64,000 nucleotides of DNA, from contig JAUIRK010000226.1 of the NCBI GenBank assembly GCA_030549495.1, positions 163,729 through 227,728 of the forward strand. Reading direction: 5' to 3'. Made by a program: the position numbers and the translations under genes. Source of the stretch: Nectonema munidae (lineage: Eukaryota; Nematomorpha; Nectonematoida; Nectonematidae). How positions within the stretch are numbered: the stretch's first letter is position 1; every line of letters begins with the position of its first letter. This document shows, piece by piece, positions 1-11,279 of the stretch. The notes below the pieces were generated by a model. That model was not told the origin of the DNA. It made no database searches and saw only the letters and a program-made list of their open reading frames with translations.

Positions 1-1110
1 GCTTGATTACTAACCACGTAGAATCGGGTTGGATATCATCATTTCTATTCTAACCTCAATGTTCAAATCTTCAATGCGATTATGCTTTATGTTATTTGCA
101 TAATGTAAAAATTCCAAAAAAAAAATTTTTTATAAAAAAATAAAAATTTTAAAAATTGCGAATGTGGATGTTGAAGAAACACAAATGATAAGTGAATGAG
201 AATGTAAACATTTTTAGGGATATTCGATACATCTATAGTTAGAAGTCTCTAGTTAGAAGCTGGCGAATAGACTGGATACATCACTAACCTTTATCCTCAC
301 CAATAGAAACGGATATAATTTTAATTTATTTGTAATACATTTCACTATTTATCAAATTTAAATCCAGATAGCACATATGGGAATTCAAAAAGCAACTTTT
401 GCATATAGACAAATGAGCACTGCTAAAGCATCGATTACTGTATTGCAAACTACCGGTTATTGACCACAGTCGACATATGTCGACTTTACAAAAATGTGAA
501 TCGTCTGCGTTTTTTAATGCTTTTTAATACAAATCTTCTGCTTTATACTAGATATCGTCTGATTATTCTGGTCGATAACGGGTTAATGATAACATTGTTT
601 TACCTTGTCATAATAGCATTCCTAAGGGGCCGAAAGAACTAGGCAGTTCGTACTACAATATTTAGTGCTACAACTAGAATATCATTGACTTGCCAAGTGA
701 TAAAAGTTAACAAAATATGTTTTTCATTTACTTTTAAACTTTTTTAAGAATTAATCATTCGCCTTTTTTTGTCTGATCGATATCGATGTCCTAAGTTTTT
801 TACGGTTCATGTATTTTATCAGCCGAACCAATAGACAAATTAAAGTTAATACTATCGCTATAAATAGTAAAAGAAGGTTTATATTTTGTGCACATAACCA
901 TTTTAATAAAAGCTGCCCTTATCCCCACAATTTATTGTAAAAAAATACTAAATTGGTCAATGGAGTTAGTGATCATTCAAAAATAACGCCAACCAATTTT
1001 TCTTCATTTTTAAACGCTTTATTTTGATGTTTAATTAAGAGTTATTAGTATAAAATAATTTAAAAATTAAATATACTTTAAATTTTTGCTTAGTATCAGT
1101 ATCGGTAAAG
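1..1110. other. AT-rich intergenic DNA, no gene seen
   Basis: No open frame here has recognisable protein similarity, and I see no RNA gene or repeat with readable ends. The 60-codon frame at 460-642 is unsupported. Confidence 0.5.
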
Positions 1111-1123
1111 CATAGGTACCGGC

Positions 1124-1457
1124 AAGTGCCCGCGCTACCTATATAACTTTGGGGCACGTGCCCCCCCCCCCCTGTATTAATCTTTGCCCCCCCCCCCCCC
1201 TAAAATTTTTGGTTTTTCCCCATGCACTTTTTAAAGGAAAAATAAATAAGCAAAAATTGTACACAATAATCTTATATAAATGCTGTTGTATGTGTATGTA
1301 TAATATGAGATTTCTATAGGTTTTTATACAGAAGTACTTCATGCTTTTCAGCAAAGTAATATAGGATATAGAGTAATATAGGAAATAAATTTTTTGCACA
1401 TGTGTTTCTTTGCCCCATTTCAGCCCCCCTTGAAATTTAGCTTTAGCGCGGGCACTG
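1124..1457. mobile_element. hAT-like MITE with poly-C tracts
   Basis: The two ends are inverted: AAGTGCCCGCGCTA on the left and CAGTGCCCGCGCTA when the right end is read on the other strand. They are flanked by 8-bp near-repeats, gtaccggc and gtatcggc (7 of 8 match). An 8-bp duplication and a CA(G)TG-type end are typical of hAT elements. The interior carries runs of 13 to 15 C and no transposase, so it is non-autonomous. The first base of the left end appears mutated from C to A. Confidence 0.72.
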
Positions 1458-1599
1458 GTATCGGCACTTATAAATGTAATCGATATCAGAATCGACTTTG
1501 GTAAAAAAAATTGCGATAGGATACATCATTAAATAATATCTTTAAACAAGTTTTTTTAAGAACACCAACTTATTCAATTATTAATATTTTATCTTCATT

Positions 1600-3060
1600 A
1601 GCAAAGAACAAGAGTAGTGAGAAAAATATATTGAATATGGATTTACTGCTATTAACAAAAATGGATATGATAGGTATGCTATTTGCCACAAATTTTATCA
1701 GTTGAATGCATGAAACCAAGTTTTCTTAAACACTCTTTGCATAGCTGACATTGAAATTTAAGAAATAAAATAGAATAATATTGCACAAAAATGCACTAAT
1801 GAACACACAATGATAGCGTTCATTAAGACAAATGTCAAATAGTGTTAAAGAGTATATTTTTGCTGAATCAAGAGGCGGTTTCAAGAAAAACTTTTAATCC
1901 AGCATCGACTGCTGGTCCGTCTGGTCAGCTGTTGATCAACTACACTATTACGGATCTACTGATGTGACTGCTTGTTCTAAACTTTTAGTTTTTCTGTGCG
2001 ACAGGAATGATGATGATTTTAAAAAATTTTTATCCTGTCATCACTTGAATCCTACTACTAGAGGGATACAGCCATTTTCAATGAAGTCTCAATTTTCTTT
2101 GACAAAGAATGCCTATATTGGAAAAACGTGTGCACTAAGGTAAAAGCATCTTCATTGTATGCTACATCGACATGCTCCAGCTTCCAAGGATCGCATCTGA
2201 TTAAACCCTTTGAGGATCAGCGTGACACCAATGTACTAAGAAATAATAATCATATGCTTAAAATATATAAATCCATTGAAAAAGAAAATAGGACTTCAAA
2301 GGGTTAAAATTGCAACTTGATGATGTTGTTGTAAGACTGGTTAATTTTATTAAAACATGTGTCCTTTTACTGTCCAAATAATTTGGAAATCATAGAGAAG
2401 TATTACTTCTTTCCAAGGAAGTACGTATCTCGGTAAAACATGGTAGCGAGGGTGAGATCCCTAAAGATGGCAATACTTGAATTTTTCAAACGTGGTAACA
2501 AGGAAAATTTGCTTGATTTCATTAATAAGTCGTTAGAGGGACAGTCGTTTCAAAAGATAGCTCACTTCACTGACATATTTCCATGTTTAAAAACGCTTTA
2601 TTTATCGCGCCAAGAATATTTAGCCAACGTAATTAAATGCATTCATTATGAAGCCGCAAATTTTGGAAGAAAAAGCCAAAAAGGTCATTTTAGTCTGCTT
2701 GAATACCTTTGCTGAGTTCTTTTTTATAAGGAAATCTTTTATAACATTTAAAATCTTTCATATATAAAGGTAAAAATCACTGTATTTTAGACATTAAGTG
2801 CTCAAGAAGTAAAAAAACAACATTTTGAAATGTTTTTTCGCGAAATAGTCCTTCATAAATTGAAATAGAAACATACTACCCTGAATTTGGTGATTTGGAA
2901 TTAAAGTTGATTAGAAATCCTTTCATTGTGGATGTGAATTTTCTTTGAGACATATAATAAATGATTTTGCAGCAAATGATGAATTTGAAACACTTTGCTT
3001 AATAAAATTTGGGATAAAAATGAGTAAAAGTTAACCTCTTGTAACAAAAATCGTTCTGAA
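1600..3060 (+). pseudogene. Decayed hAT transposase, ZBED5/FAM200-like
   Basis: Broken frames on + follow the order of a ZBED5-type hAT transposase: a BED-finger-like piece near 1675-1740 (YAICHKFYQLNA), HCMLHRHAPASKD near 2155-2200, a stretch at 2440-2540 matching the usual 'EVRWLSRGKVL..LFELR' region (MVARVRSLKMAILEFFKRG), then TDIFPCLKTLYLS near 2570-2620, and YYPEFGDLELKLIRNPF near 2875-2925. Several stops and shifts separate them. The C-terminal dimerisation domain was not found here, although an unrelated copy of it lies at 38375-38578. I judge this from remembered family patterns; no terminal repeats were located. Confidence 0.6.
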
Positions 3061-3311
3061 TTCTTTCTCGATGTTTCATGATACTTGCTAATATGAGCCA
3101 CGGTTGTCACAACTTTTTAATATCAAAGTTAAAAAATGAACAAGACTCAATTTGAAGCATGATCGAAAAAACAACCAAAATCTACACTGAATAGTAATAA
3201 TTTATATTTTATGGCAATTTTCAAATAAAAATTTGGAAAAACATTTTTTCAAATAAAAAAATAAATTTCATTAATTATATTAATTATATAATATTAGTAG
3301 ACAAGGGTAAG

Positions 3312-3587
3312 CAGTGCCAGATTAACATAGTAGCAGATGTAGCAGCTGCTATAGGCCCCGCGCTTATTTGAAAAAAAATTTTTTTGACTTTTTGTAATAT
3401 CTTTTAGTTTTCTTCAATTCTTCTTTTATATTTCCTCCTTAAAATAAATTTTTGCTCTTGAATTTTGTGGTTTTTATCTTTTTTGTAGAATCCAGAACAA
3501 TTTTATTAAAAAAAATTTACTTCCTGACTATCATTTGTAAATTTAATCGATCTGCTACAGGCTCCATACTTGGTAGATCCGGCACTG
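3312..3587. mobile_element. hAT-like MITE with perfect 8-bp target duplication
   Basis: A 276-bp element with inverted ends CAGTGCCAGATTAAC and CAGTGCCGGATCTAC (right end read in reverse). It is flanked on both sides by the identical octamer agggtaag (3304-3311 and 3588-3595). The interior has no coding capacity. The exact duplication suggests a comparatively recent insertion. Confidence 0.88.
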
Positions 3588-3595
3588 AGGGTAAG

Positions 3596-4070
3596 GCTAA
3601 TTAAAATTAAGGAGTTCATATCATCATGATAAGAAAAAAGGGGTTAAACAGTTGCATCAGAGGTCCGTCTACCTTGGAAATTTGTACCAAACATAGGAAA
3701 AAAATGAAACTAATTTATAACACAAGTAAGGGAAAATAATCCAGGATTTTTTTATTGTTATAAATTTAAAACATTTTAGAAATAAATTCTAAGAATTAAA
3801 GATCTATCAACCATAATTATAATATAATAAGGGTTCACTAATTAATGAACCATAATAGTCTAAACATTAAGCAAAAAGATATAGTAAAATTTTTCATATA
3901 TTTTTTAAAAAAATTAAAAATAAATAAAGATCTATATTTCATTAACTTGTCTAATAGGTAAATATTATAATTAGTTACTATAAATAACTATATGAATATA
4001 AATTGAAAATGAAAAAAGATATAAACAATAAAATAAAAATATTTAGATAAAAAAGTAAAATCAACTCTAC
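3596..4070. other. AT-rich DNA left of the AP180-like exon
   Basis: No gene seen. If the exon at 4071-4218 belongs to a working minus-strand gene, this stretch is the start of its next intron. I found no following exon before the left window edge. Confidence 0.35.
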
Positions 4071-4218
4071 CATCAAGATGTTTTTTCTTAGGGGAAATTA
4101 ATTCTTCAGTTGTCGCCTTGCATACAGATTTAGCAATTCCAGCACCTGATATTGTATAACGGGCAGCGGTAACACGATCAACAATAGTTTGACCAGACGA
4201 ATTCTTAAGTAAGCTTGC
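4071..4218 (-). CDS. Exon of AP180/PICALM-like clathrin assembly protein (ANTH domain start)
   Basis: Read on the minus strand this codes SGQTIVDRVTAARYTISGAG, then IAKSVCKATTEEL and PKKKHLD. This is very close to the N-terminal ANTH domain of AP180/PICALM (Drosophila lap, nematode unc-11), which binds PI(4,5)P2 through its lysine patch (the KKKHLD region) and recruits clathrin at endocytic sites. The exon ends with donor G|GTAGAG at 4070. Acceptor AGs lie at the TTCAAAG (about 4218) and CTTAAG (about 4205) positions. No ATG is in frame, so the start codon would be in an upstream exon to the right, and no later ANTH exon lies to the left within the window. It is either one exon of a very long gene or an isolated copy. 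The donor phase would give a codon starting with G where the family normally has Tyr. Confidence 0.62.
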
Positions 4219-6265
4219 CACTTTGAAAATTATAATTATTTATCCTGTTAAAAGCTGGCTTTGAAAAATAATAAAATGAAATAAAAAAATTTATTACAGA
4301 ATTTGTAATTTAAAGAGTTTATAGAATATATCATTAAATTTATATTCTTGTTCATTTGCTATATAAAAAGATCTGAAAAGTATAAATTGGATGACTATGT
4401 ATCTGAATTAAAATATAAATTATGTAAAAATTAAAGATATATTATGAGATAATATTATGTATTCAATACGAATTATTACTTGAGATAATATTTTTAAAAT
4501 TTCTAGAAAGAAATTTCATATTATTTGCCTTCAAGAGACTTAATCTCGTGTTTATGATCACATCAATGTATATAATACGGAAAAGTACTCTTTTGTCTCT
4601 CTTCATTCTCGGGTAACTTCTCATAGGGGTTTAGAATTTCTGATATATTTTTCTCAAATATATGAAATTCCTTAGCTAAATTTACATCAACAGAGTTATG
4701 AATCTTTATCCTTAGAAATATTTCTTTCTGATAATGTGTCTTTTATAATTGATAATATATATCTACAACTGAGTATAATATTATTGGAATATGATGAAAA
4801 AAATTTCAAAATTTTTGATTTGTGTCTTCAAAAAAAAGTAGTTTTTAAGTAAGAATTTAATGCCATTTAATCTACATCCAACCGTAAGAGGCATTACTCA
4901 TCCTGAATCAAAGGGAATGTTTTTTAAGCAATAATTCTTTTTTTTATGTCTTGAAGTCTTCAAATAAGTATATCGGATCATCAACTTTTATTTCTAAGCT
5001 TGAACATCAATATTTTATAGTTTCATAATTATTATGATAAAATTGACAATGATCTTTTATAAAATTTTTCCAAAATATTGATTGGGACCGAATATTTTGT
5101 CAAAGACGCTCTTTAAATGATGTCATGCTAATTTTTATTATTGAGTCCTATTAGCAGTTAAACATCAATAATTGAGAAAGTATGTTTCATAAATACTAAT
5201 GAATATATCTTTTTTCCCACAATATAAGAAATTTAGACAAGTGATAATGTAAAAAAAATCAATGCCTAAAATTCCTCTGACGGATTTTTAGGCTGATGAA
5301 ATTCGACGGATTGATTTTTGAAGTTTTACTATTACATTCAACAAAAAAATTAAAGTCCACACATTATATTAAATTGTTTAATTCAAGGCTAAATTTTTTA
5401 CTTTTAAAGTTTAAAGCTTACAATTTTTTCCAATAACTTATAAAGTAATAATGAATATACCATTATTTCAGTCCCTTGTAATTAGAATTTATTTATTTTA
5501 TAGGCATATATACATAAAAAACATGGTAGATCAAACCAACTAGGTTTTTGTCGCACTCATTTCATCATAAAACATTGTTACAAAAAAAATACATAAATAT
5601 GTGATGGAAGTAAAAATGCATTAAAAAGAGGATATTTACAACTGACAATATATGTAAGTTTGATCAAAATTAAATATAAATAGCCAGGGCAGATTGTAAC
5701 TAGTGGAAGAATGGAATCATTTTTTTTAGCGTGATGAAGAAAGAAGCATACAATGGATACATAATTTTTTGGATCCAATATGAAATAAGTATATGAGGAA
5801 GTATATTTCTGAGAAAAAAAGAATAGTGAGACATAACATCATTCAAAAAATCATCGCAAATAGAAGAGTTTTTTACACTTGTTTGACATTTTTAAGGGAT
5901 TTCATGTTACAAGGTTGCGAGTTCCAAATTTTTATCGATTTTTTTAAAAAAAACTTATTGCTAGAAGCATACCTATATCTAATATTCCTCAGATCATGCT
6001 TATTACGAGTGTTATATACAGAACAATTACAATTCATTATAAACTTACTGCTTAATTCATTATTATTGTTTTAACTAATTACTGACCCACTTTTTAAATT
6101 CATTTTTTCATCTAAGAAAAGATTAAATTCATTTTTTGAACGAAGTGTTATTGTGTTTGGTAAATCTTAACTTAAATCGTATTCTTATAAAAATGATATA
6201 CTTCTAAATTTCAAGATTTTTTCAAAAAAATATAATTACGTATGAAAGCTTAATTAAACTAATTA
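4219..6265. other. AT-rich DNA, nothing recognised
   Basis: About 2 kb of low-complexity A/T-rich sequence. Short frames at 5578-5778 (-) and 5793-6074 (+) have no family signature and lie in composition where chance frames are common. Confidence 0.4.
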
Positions 6266-6267
6266 AG

Positions 6268-7140
6268 TTATTGTTGGTGAATAGTGTTAGCATAGTTAGA
6301 ATATTGTTAGTATTAGAGTACAGTGTTCTCAAGTCACCCGCATTGAGCCTGAGTCTCCCGCAAATTAAGTTGAAACCCCGCATGACCAAAATCACCCGCA
6401 TAAACAGAAAAAAAATTGAAAAAAAATATCTAGTATGTTGCGAAGAAGTTGACCTATTTCTTTTAGTTCTGACTTATGGAAAACCTATCTACTTATGGAA
6501 TGCAATTTGATATTTAAACTTTTAGACATAGTAACTCCTCTCACATTCAATAAAGCTATGAAAACATGTAGTTCACAAATTGTAATTTCCATAGAGTGTC
6601 ATATAAAACACGTTTAGTTTCATGCATAGTTTATTAATTTGAAGATATAGAAATCAATAAAAAGTATCTACGAACTTAAAAATAATCTTTTATAACATAT
6701 CTTTTAGATTTAGCTCTAAGGCCTAGAGTGTTAAAACGGTGACTGATGTAGAAACCTAAATTAATGTAGTGCCCCCTCTCCCAACTGAATTTTTTTTCTG
6801 GCTAGTAGCTTGCGTACATATATATGAAGTCTATTGGCTATTAATCATCTTAAAGGCAATTTTATTGGATGTTTTTTTGTGGAAAAAAACTGGAAAAATT
6901 GAATTTTCTCCAAGGCTTGACGAAAAATTTTCACCCGCATGATAATTTCTGAAACTTGACAGCCCTGGAATTAGTATAGTTAGAATATTGTTAATCTTAG
7001 AGTTGGTGTTAGTATAGTTAGAATATTGTTAGTTTTAACGTTAGTGTTAGTATAGTTAGAATATTGTTAGTGTTAGTATAGTTAGAATATTGTTAGAGTT
7101 AATTTTAGTATAGTTAGAATATTGTTAGTCTTAGAGAACA
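6268..7140. repeat. Minisatellite array (26-38 bp units), split by a MITE
   Basis: The core gttagtatagttagaatatt recurs in units of about 26, 34 and 38 bp. One unit is left of the MITE (6268-6320) and about five are to its right (6969-7140). Unit ends vary (ttagtctta, ttagtttta). The array runs into the minus-strand LINE, whose last codons are read from repeat sequence, so the array is either the tail of the LINE or the site it entered. Confidence 0.8.
6321..6967. mobile_element. hAT-like MITE inserted in the minisatellite
   Basis: The left end is CAGTGTTCTCAAGT and the right end, reversed, is CAGGGCTGTCAAGT (11 of 14 match). A subterminal motif cacccgcat occurs near both ends (6337, 6372, 6390 and 6932). 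No coding capacity is seen. Flanking octamers are only weakly similar (ttagagta, ttagtata with an offset), so the exact borders are uncertain by a few bases. Minisatellite units on both sides show that it entered the array. Confidence 0.6.
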
Positions 7141-9840
7141 TATTTTCAAATCCAACATTAAAATGGAAGTTTGTGGGTAGGTAGGTAGGAAGAAATATCT
7201 AAGCACTATAGGACTTCTCCATATGCTTGCGAAATGCTTGAAAAGGTAGCAAGTTAAATTTCGAAAGAAATGTATTGATTTGGCTTGTGAATTGATTAGG
7301 AATGAAGGACTTTGGAGAAATTGGTTTGTGGTTGAGGGAGTTTGAAGTGTAGAAAGCTGGATTTTGAGGTGGTAGTTGAAGGATGATTGATTGAGCAAAG
7401 GTAGTAGGTGGGTATTAAAGAATTTATGTTTTAAATAAAAGAAAATTGTGTAGTTATTTTTGTAGATTTTCTTTTTTTTAAATGTGAGTTTATGTGGTAT
7501 AAGTATCTCTGGGTTCGGAGATTGCAAGTTTGACTCTATGAAGATAATGAGAGAGTTTCGGGCATTGAGGAGGTTCAGATATGAAAGTACTTCGTAGAAA
7601 TGAGATGGTGGGCGATTGAGAGTTTTTACGGATAGTGAAAGAAATGAAGTTCTTTCGTGGTTGTAGTGGCAGCAGGAAAGTAGATGAGATGTTTCTTGTT
7701 GATTGCAGTTGAATCTACATATATTGCTTGGTGATTTTTTGATGAGGTAGAGATAGGAGTTGTAGTAGCAGTGTCCGGTTAGCCATCTGATTAGCGGTCG
7801 TAGTGGGAAGAATTTCATTTTTAACCAAATGTCAAGAATTTGGTTTGGATTCTTTATATGATGGAAGAAAATGGAGGGTGAGGATTGGATGAGTTCTTGT
7901 CTAAGGTATTGAGTGTTAGATCTAAGTAGAGGAGTATAGGTTTCTAGGGGAAATGAGGTAACCGGGATGTAAGGTGTATTTGGGGGTACTCTTTTAGCTA
8001 GCTTATCTATACAAGTGTTTTCTACAATGTTTGAGTGAGCTGGGCACCAGTAGAGGTGTATTTCAAAGTAATTTGATAAGTAAGTGAGTTTAGAAACAAG
8101 GGTGTATGTTAAGGATGGGATGTTGTGTTTGAGGCTTAGGTCTTTGTTGATGTTTTGTGAGTCTGTAAAGAAGTGTAGTGTGCTGTAATATTTAAAGAAA
8201 AACTTATTTTAGCGTATGTAATCGCAAGCATGTAGAAGGGCATAGCATTCACCACTATATATTGGAAGAGAGGGATCAACAGCAGACGTTTTTGAGTAAA
8301 CAGGGGAAGGAGATGCAAAAGCATAGGAAGATTTGTTTGCGGTTTTTGAGCTATCCAGAAATATTCTTAATGAAATTGAGCTAAAGTTGGAGCGGGTTGT
8401 AATTAGAAGTTTAGCGATGGATTTGATGAAACAGTTGTGAAGAGAGAAAGGTAATGGTGAGGAAGGGTGAAATAAAGCTAGTGGATTGATTTTGGGTTGG
8501 ATGATAATGTTGTTGGGAAAAGGCGAAAATTCTTGGAGTAAGGATTTGTAGTAAGTTTGAGAGGGATTAATTTGAGTGTTATGGAAATAGAAAGACTTAG
8601 ATAAGAATTTGGTTCGATGCGTGTCATGATATATTTTTTGGTAACAGTTTGTTTGAGATGATGGGTTAGAGTAAGGCAGTTCGGGAAGAATTCTAAGATT
8701 CTAGTAGGGGAGGTTTTGTAGGCCCTGGCCATTGTGATGAGGCAAAGGCGGTGGATTTTATTTAGATAAATGAGTGATGAGGGGTAGTTTAATGATAGGC
8801 CCCATGAAGGAATGCCATACTCAAGCGTAGGTAGGATGATTGATTTGTATATAAAAGTTGAGTGTTGAATACTTAGGCTCCATTTATAAGATATAATTTT
8901 ACTAAGAGAGAAAAGAGTTGAAGATAGTTTGTGGTATAGGTATTTGAAGTGGGATGACCATTTGAGGTTTGATTGAAAGGTGAGCCCTAAATATTTCATG
9001 GAGAAAGATGGTTGGATGAGGATATCGCTGGACCTTAATAGTGGGAGGTTAGGGAAATGTGTTCGTGTGAAGTGTATAAGAGTTTATTTTGTTGCGTTAA
9101 ATTTTACTTTTAATGAATTGGCTGCAAAAGTTAGCGTGTTAAAGAGAGAGTTCATGTTCATTATGTTTTCTTTTTGAGAATTTGAGGTAAGATGATTGAA
9201 AGAAGGCTAAATTGTTAGCTAATATATGTAATAGGAGGTTTATAAGTATAATCCAGAGGATATCGGAGAGGCACCCACCTTGTGGCGTAGATGAGAGGGA
9301 ATGAATGGCAACTAGAGAATTGTGTTTGAATATAAGGCACCAATTTGAAAGGTAATTTTGAATGAATTTTATGAGATAATTGGGGTATTTGTGTCGGATC
9401 ATGTTGAAAATGATAGCAGGATGCCATGCTGAATTGAAGGCGTTGTTGATATCTAGAAAGAGAGCGGATGATGTTAATTTGGAAGATAGTTTTGTTTCGA
9501 GGTAGGAGGAGAGTCTATATAGAGCGGATTCTGGACTTTTGTGTGGGAGGTATGTAAATTGGAAGGGACTAATTATGTTAGATGTGATGATGTGAAAGAG
9601 AAACCTTTTGCGTAGAATTTTTTCTAAGATTTTTCCTAAAGTAGGAAGGATGGTGTCGCCAGTTGCTTATGAGGCCTAAGTCTTTATTGGGTTTAGGAAG
9701 TAAAATAAGCTTACCATGGGAAAAAGGAGAATTTTAGGCAAATGTTGTATAATTGTAAGAGATATAGTGAATATAAAGGGAAGGATTTTATGATATGTTT
9801 TGTGGTTATAAGATCAACGCTTGGAGATGATTTACGATTT
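7110..9840 (-). mobile_element. LINE, 3' half: reverse transcriptase and RNase H (I/R1/LOA-like)
   Basis: Read on minus from 9840 to 7110, a broken ORF2 shows in order: an RT entry block (LPTLGKILEKIL, about 9660), motif A (LFLDINNAFNSAWHP, about 9440), motif B (TPQGGCLSDILW, about 9270), motif C degraded to LANNLAFF (about 9220), a thumb segment with MKYLGLTFQSNLKWS (8999-8950) and ILPTLEYGIPSWG (about 8830), an RNase H domain with FFTDSQ (about 8165) and WCPAHSNIVENTCIDKLAKR (8050-7990), and a C-terminal zinc-knuckle-like CRFNCNQQETSHLLSCCHY (about 7710-7655). An RNase H in ORF2 points to the I/R1/LOA group. The 5' part (ORF1, endonuclease) is missing. Several frame breaks and the two Asp-to-Asn changes in motif C mean it cannot reverse transcribe. 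Confidence 0.85.
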
Positions 9841-11077
9841 AGGCTATTTATAGCTGAGGCTGACCCCATTATTATAATTCAAATTTTTGTGAACAAAAAT
9901 GGCTAATTGAAATTCGTTAACTTGTCCCAAATCAGGAAAGTTAAATTTGCTAGGAATGACACAAGAATCATTATTCTATATAAATTTTAATGCTTTGTTT
10001 TTACTTGCTTAGTACCAATTTGAACTTGAAAGGGAGATCTCTTTATCAATTTTATTTATTTCTCATCTTAAACTAAATTTATAATAATCTTTGTCTAATA
10101 AACTACCGTGAGAATTTAAATGTTAAATTCAAAATTTTCATTTCCAATCATAATTTAAAATTTTTTATATGCTTCAAATGTTCCTGTATATAGCAAATTT
10201 TTCAGTTTTTTCATGTTTTTCGAATTGATCACTTTTTTTTTAGAAAATTAAGTATCTATGCAAGCAATGCGAAAAAGGCATGTCATTTGGTGTTTTTTGT
10301 TCTGTGTAAGAAATACTATCATCAAGGATGTCAAAATCTCAGTTTAAGCCAAGTATTTTCTGAACTAGATTTTTTTGTTTGCAATGCAATAAAAGGAAAT
10401 CTACTTTCAACTATGTCTCTTCATTGAATAGATTAAATGCTATAACCTCACCTTATAAAGAAGAATACTTCATGAGAGAATTTTTTTTGAGAGAAGATCC
10501 TGTAAGTACGGCATGTGCTAAAACTTTTCATATAATATGATTGATGAGACATCTTTATATATTCACAAGTCTGGCTTTAAGCCACTGAACACAATTAACA
10601 ATGAAAATTGCTTATTTTGGTTGGAGCTTTTTCATGTGGTCTTTTTGAACAAAAGGAAAAATATAGGCAAAATTTATAATTTAATTTTGTTTATAATAAA
10701 TAAGGATATTCATCTGATTTCATAAGGGCGAATATCGTTCAAAAATTATAAACTCTTCTCAAAAAGTTTTAATATTTTTAATTTTTTTCAGAAAGACCAC
10801 ATGAAAAAACAGAGAATAAGAAAATGCTATTTTGAAAATGAAATAAAATTAGGTAAAGAAAATTGATATATCCGATAAAATTGGTGGCTAGAAAGAAACA
10901 ACTGGAGAAAAGAGGCTGAAAGAAAATTTGAAATTGGCTAAAGGTGGAACAAACTGATTAAAAAAAATTTGGAGACTAAAAAGTAATAAAAGTTACCAAG
11001 GATCGATTATCGGTCATGGTCAAGATCAAGAAGAAGAAGAAAATTTAAAAATTTTATTTAAATTAGTAAAACTGGAT
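9841..11077. other. AT-rich DNA, nothing recognised
   Basis: No gene found. A phrase resembling tcatgtggtctttttgaaca recurs inverted (about 10630 and 10795), suggesting a decayed foldback repeat, but I cannot define its ends. Confidence 0.35.
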
Positions 11078-11276
11078 TTAGAAATATTTAAAGCAAAACA
11101 ATGAAAAATTAACTTTTCTTGCAAGTCCAATATTACAGCTGTCAACTCTAGAAGTAAATCTCAAGGCACACATTGTTTCACTTAATTGAGACACTCCACG
11201 TGAATCATTGAAGAAAATCAAGGTCTTACTGCTTCCGCCAAGTGAATTTTGCAATAAATATGTTTGTTTAGAGTTC
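11078..11276 (-). CDS. Exon like the C-terminal motor end of kinesin-14 (KIFC1/ncd)
   Basis: After a good acceptor (pyrimidine-rich, TATAG at 11277-11278) the minus strand reads NSKQTYLLQNSLGGSSKTL, then ETMCALRFTSRVDSCNIG and ARK. Kinesin-14 motors end with NSKLTYLLQNSLGGSAKTLMFVN...E.L.SLRFA.KVN.C.IG.A. This covers alpha4, the LGG..K microtubule-binding turn, and the join to the motor's C-terminal tail. It reads on to a stop at 11078, or could splice at AAAA|GTTAAT (11113). Changes at conserved places (NSKL to NSKQ, NVSP to NDSR) suggest relaxed selection. No other kinesin exon was found in the window, so it is either an isolated fragment or the last exon of a gene with a very long intron. 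Normal kinesin-14s are minus-end spindle motors. Confidence 0.5.
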
Positions 11277-11279
11277 CTA

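Noticed and set aside
3988-4221. 77-codon minus frame as a complete small protein
   Set aside because: It does not begin with ATG and only the AP180-like part is meaningful; the C-terminal half is intron translation.
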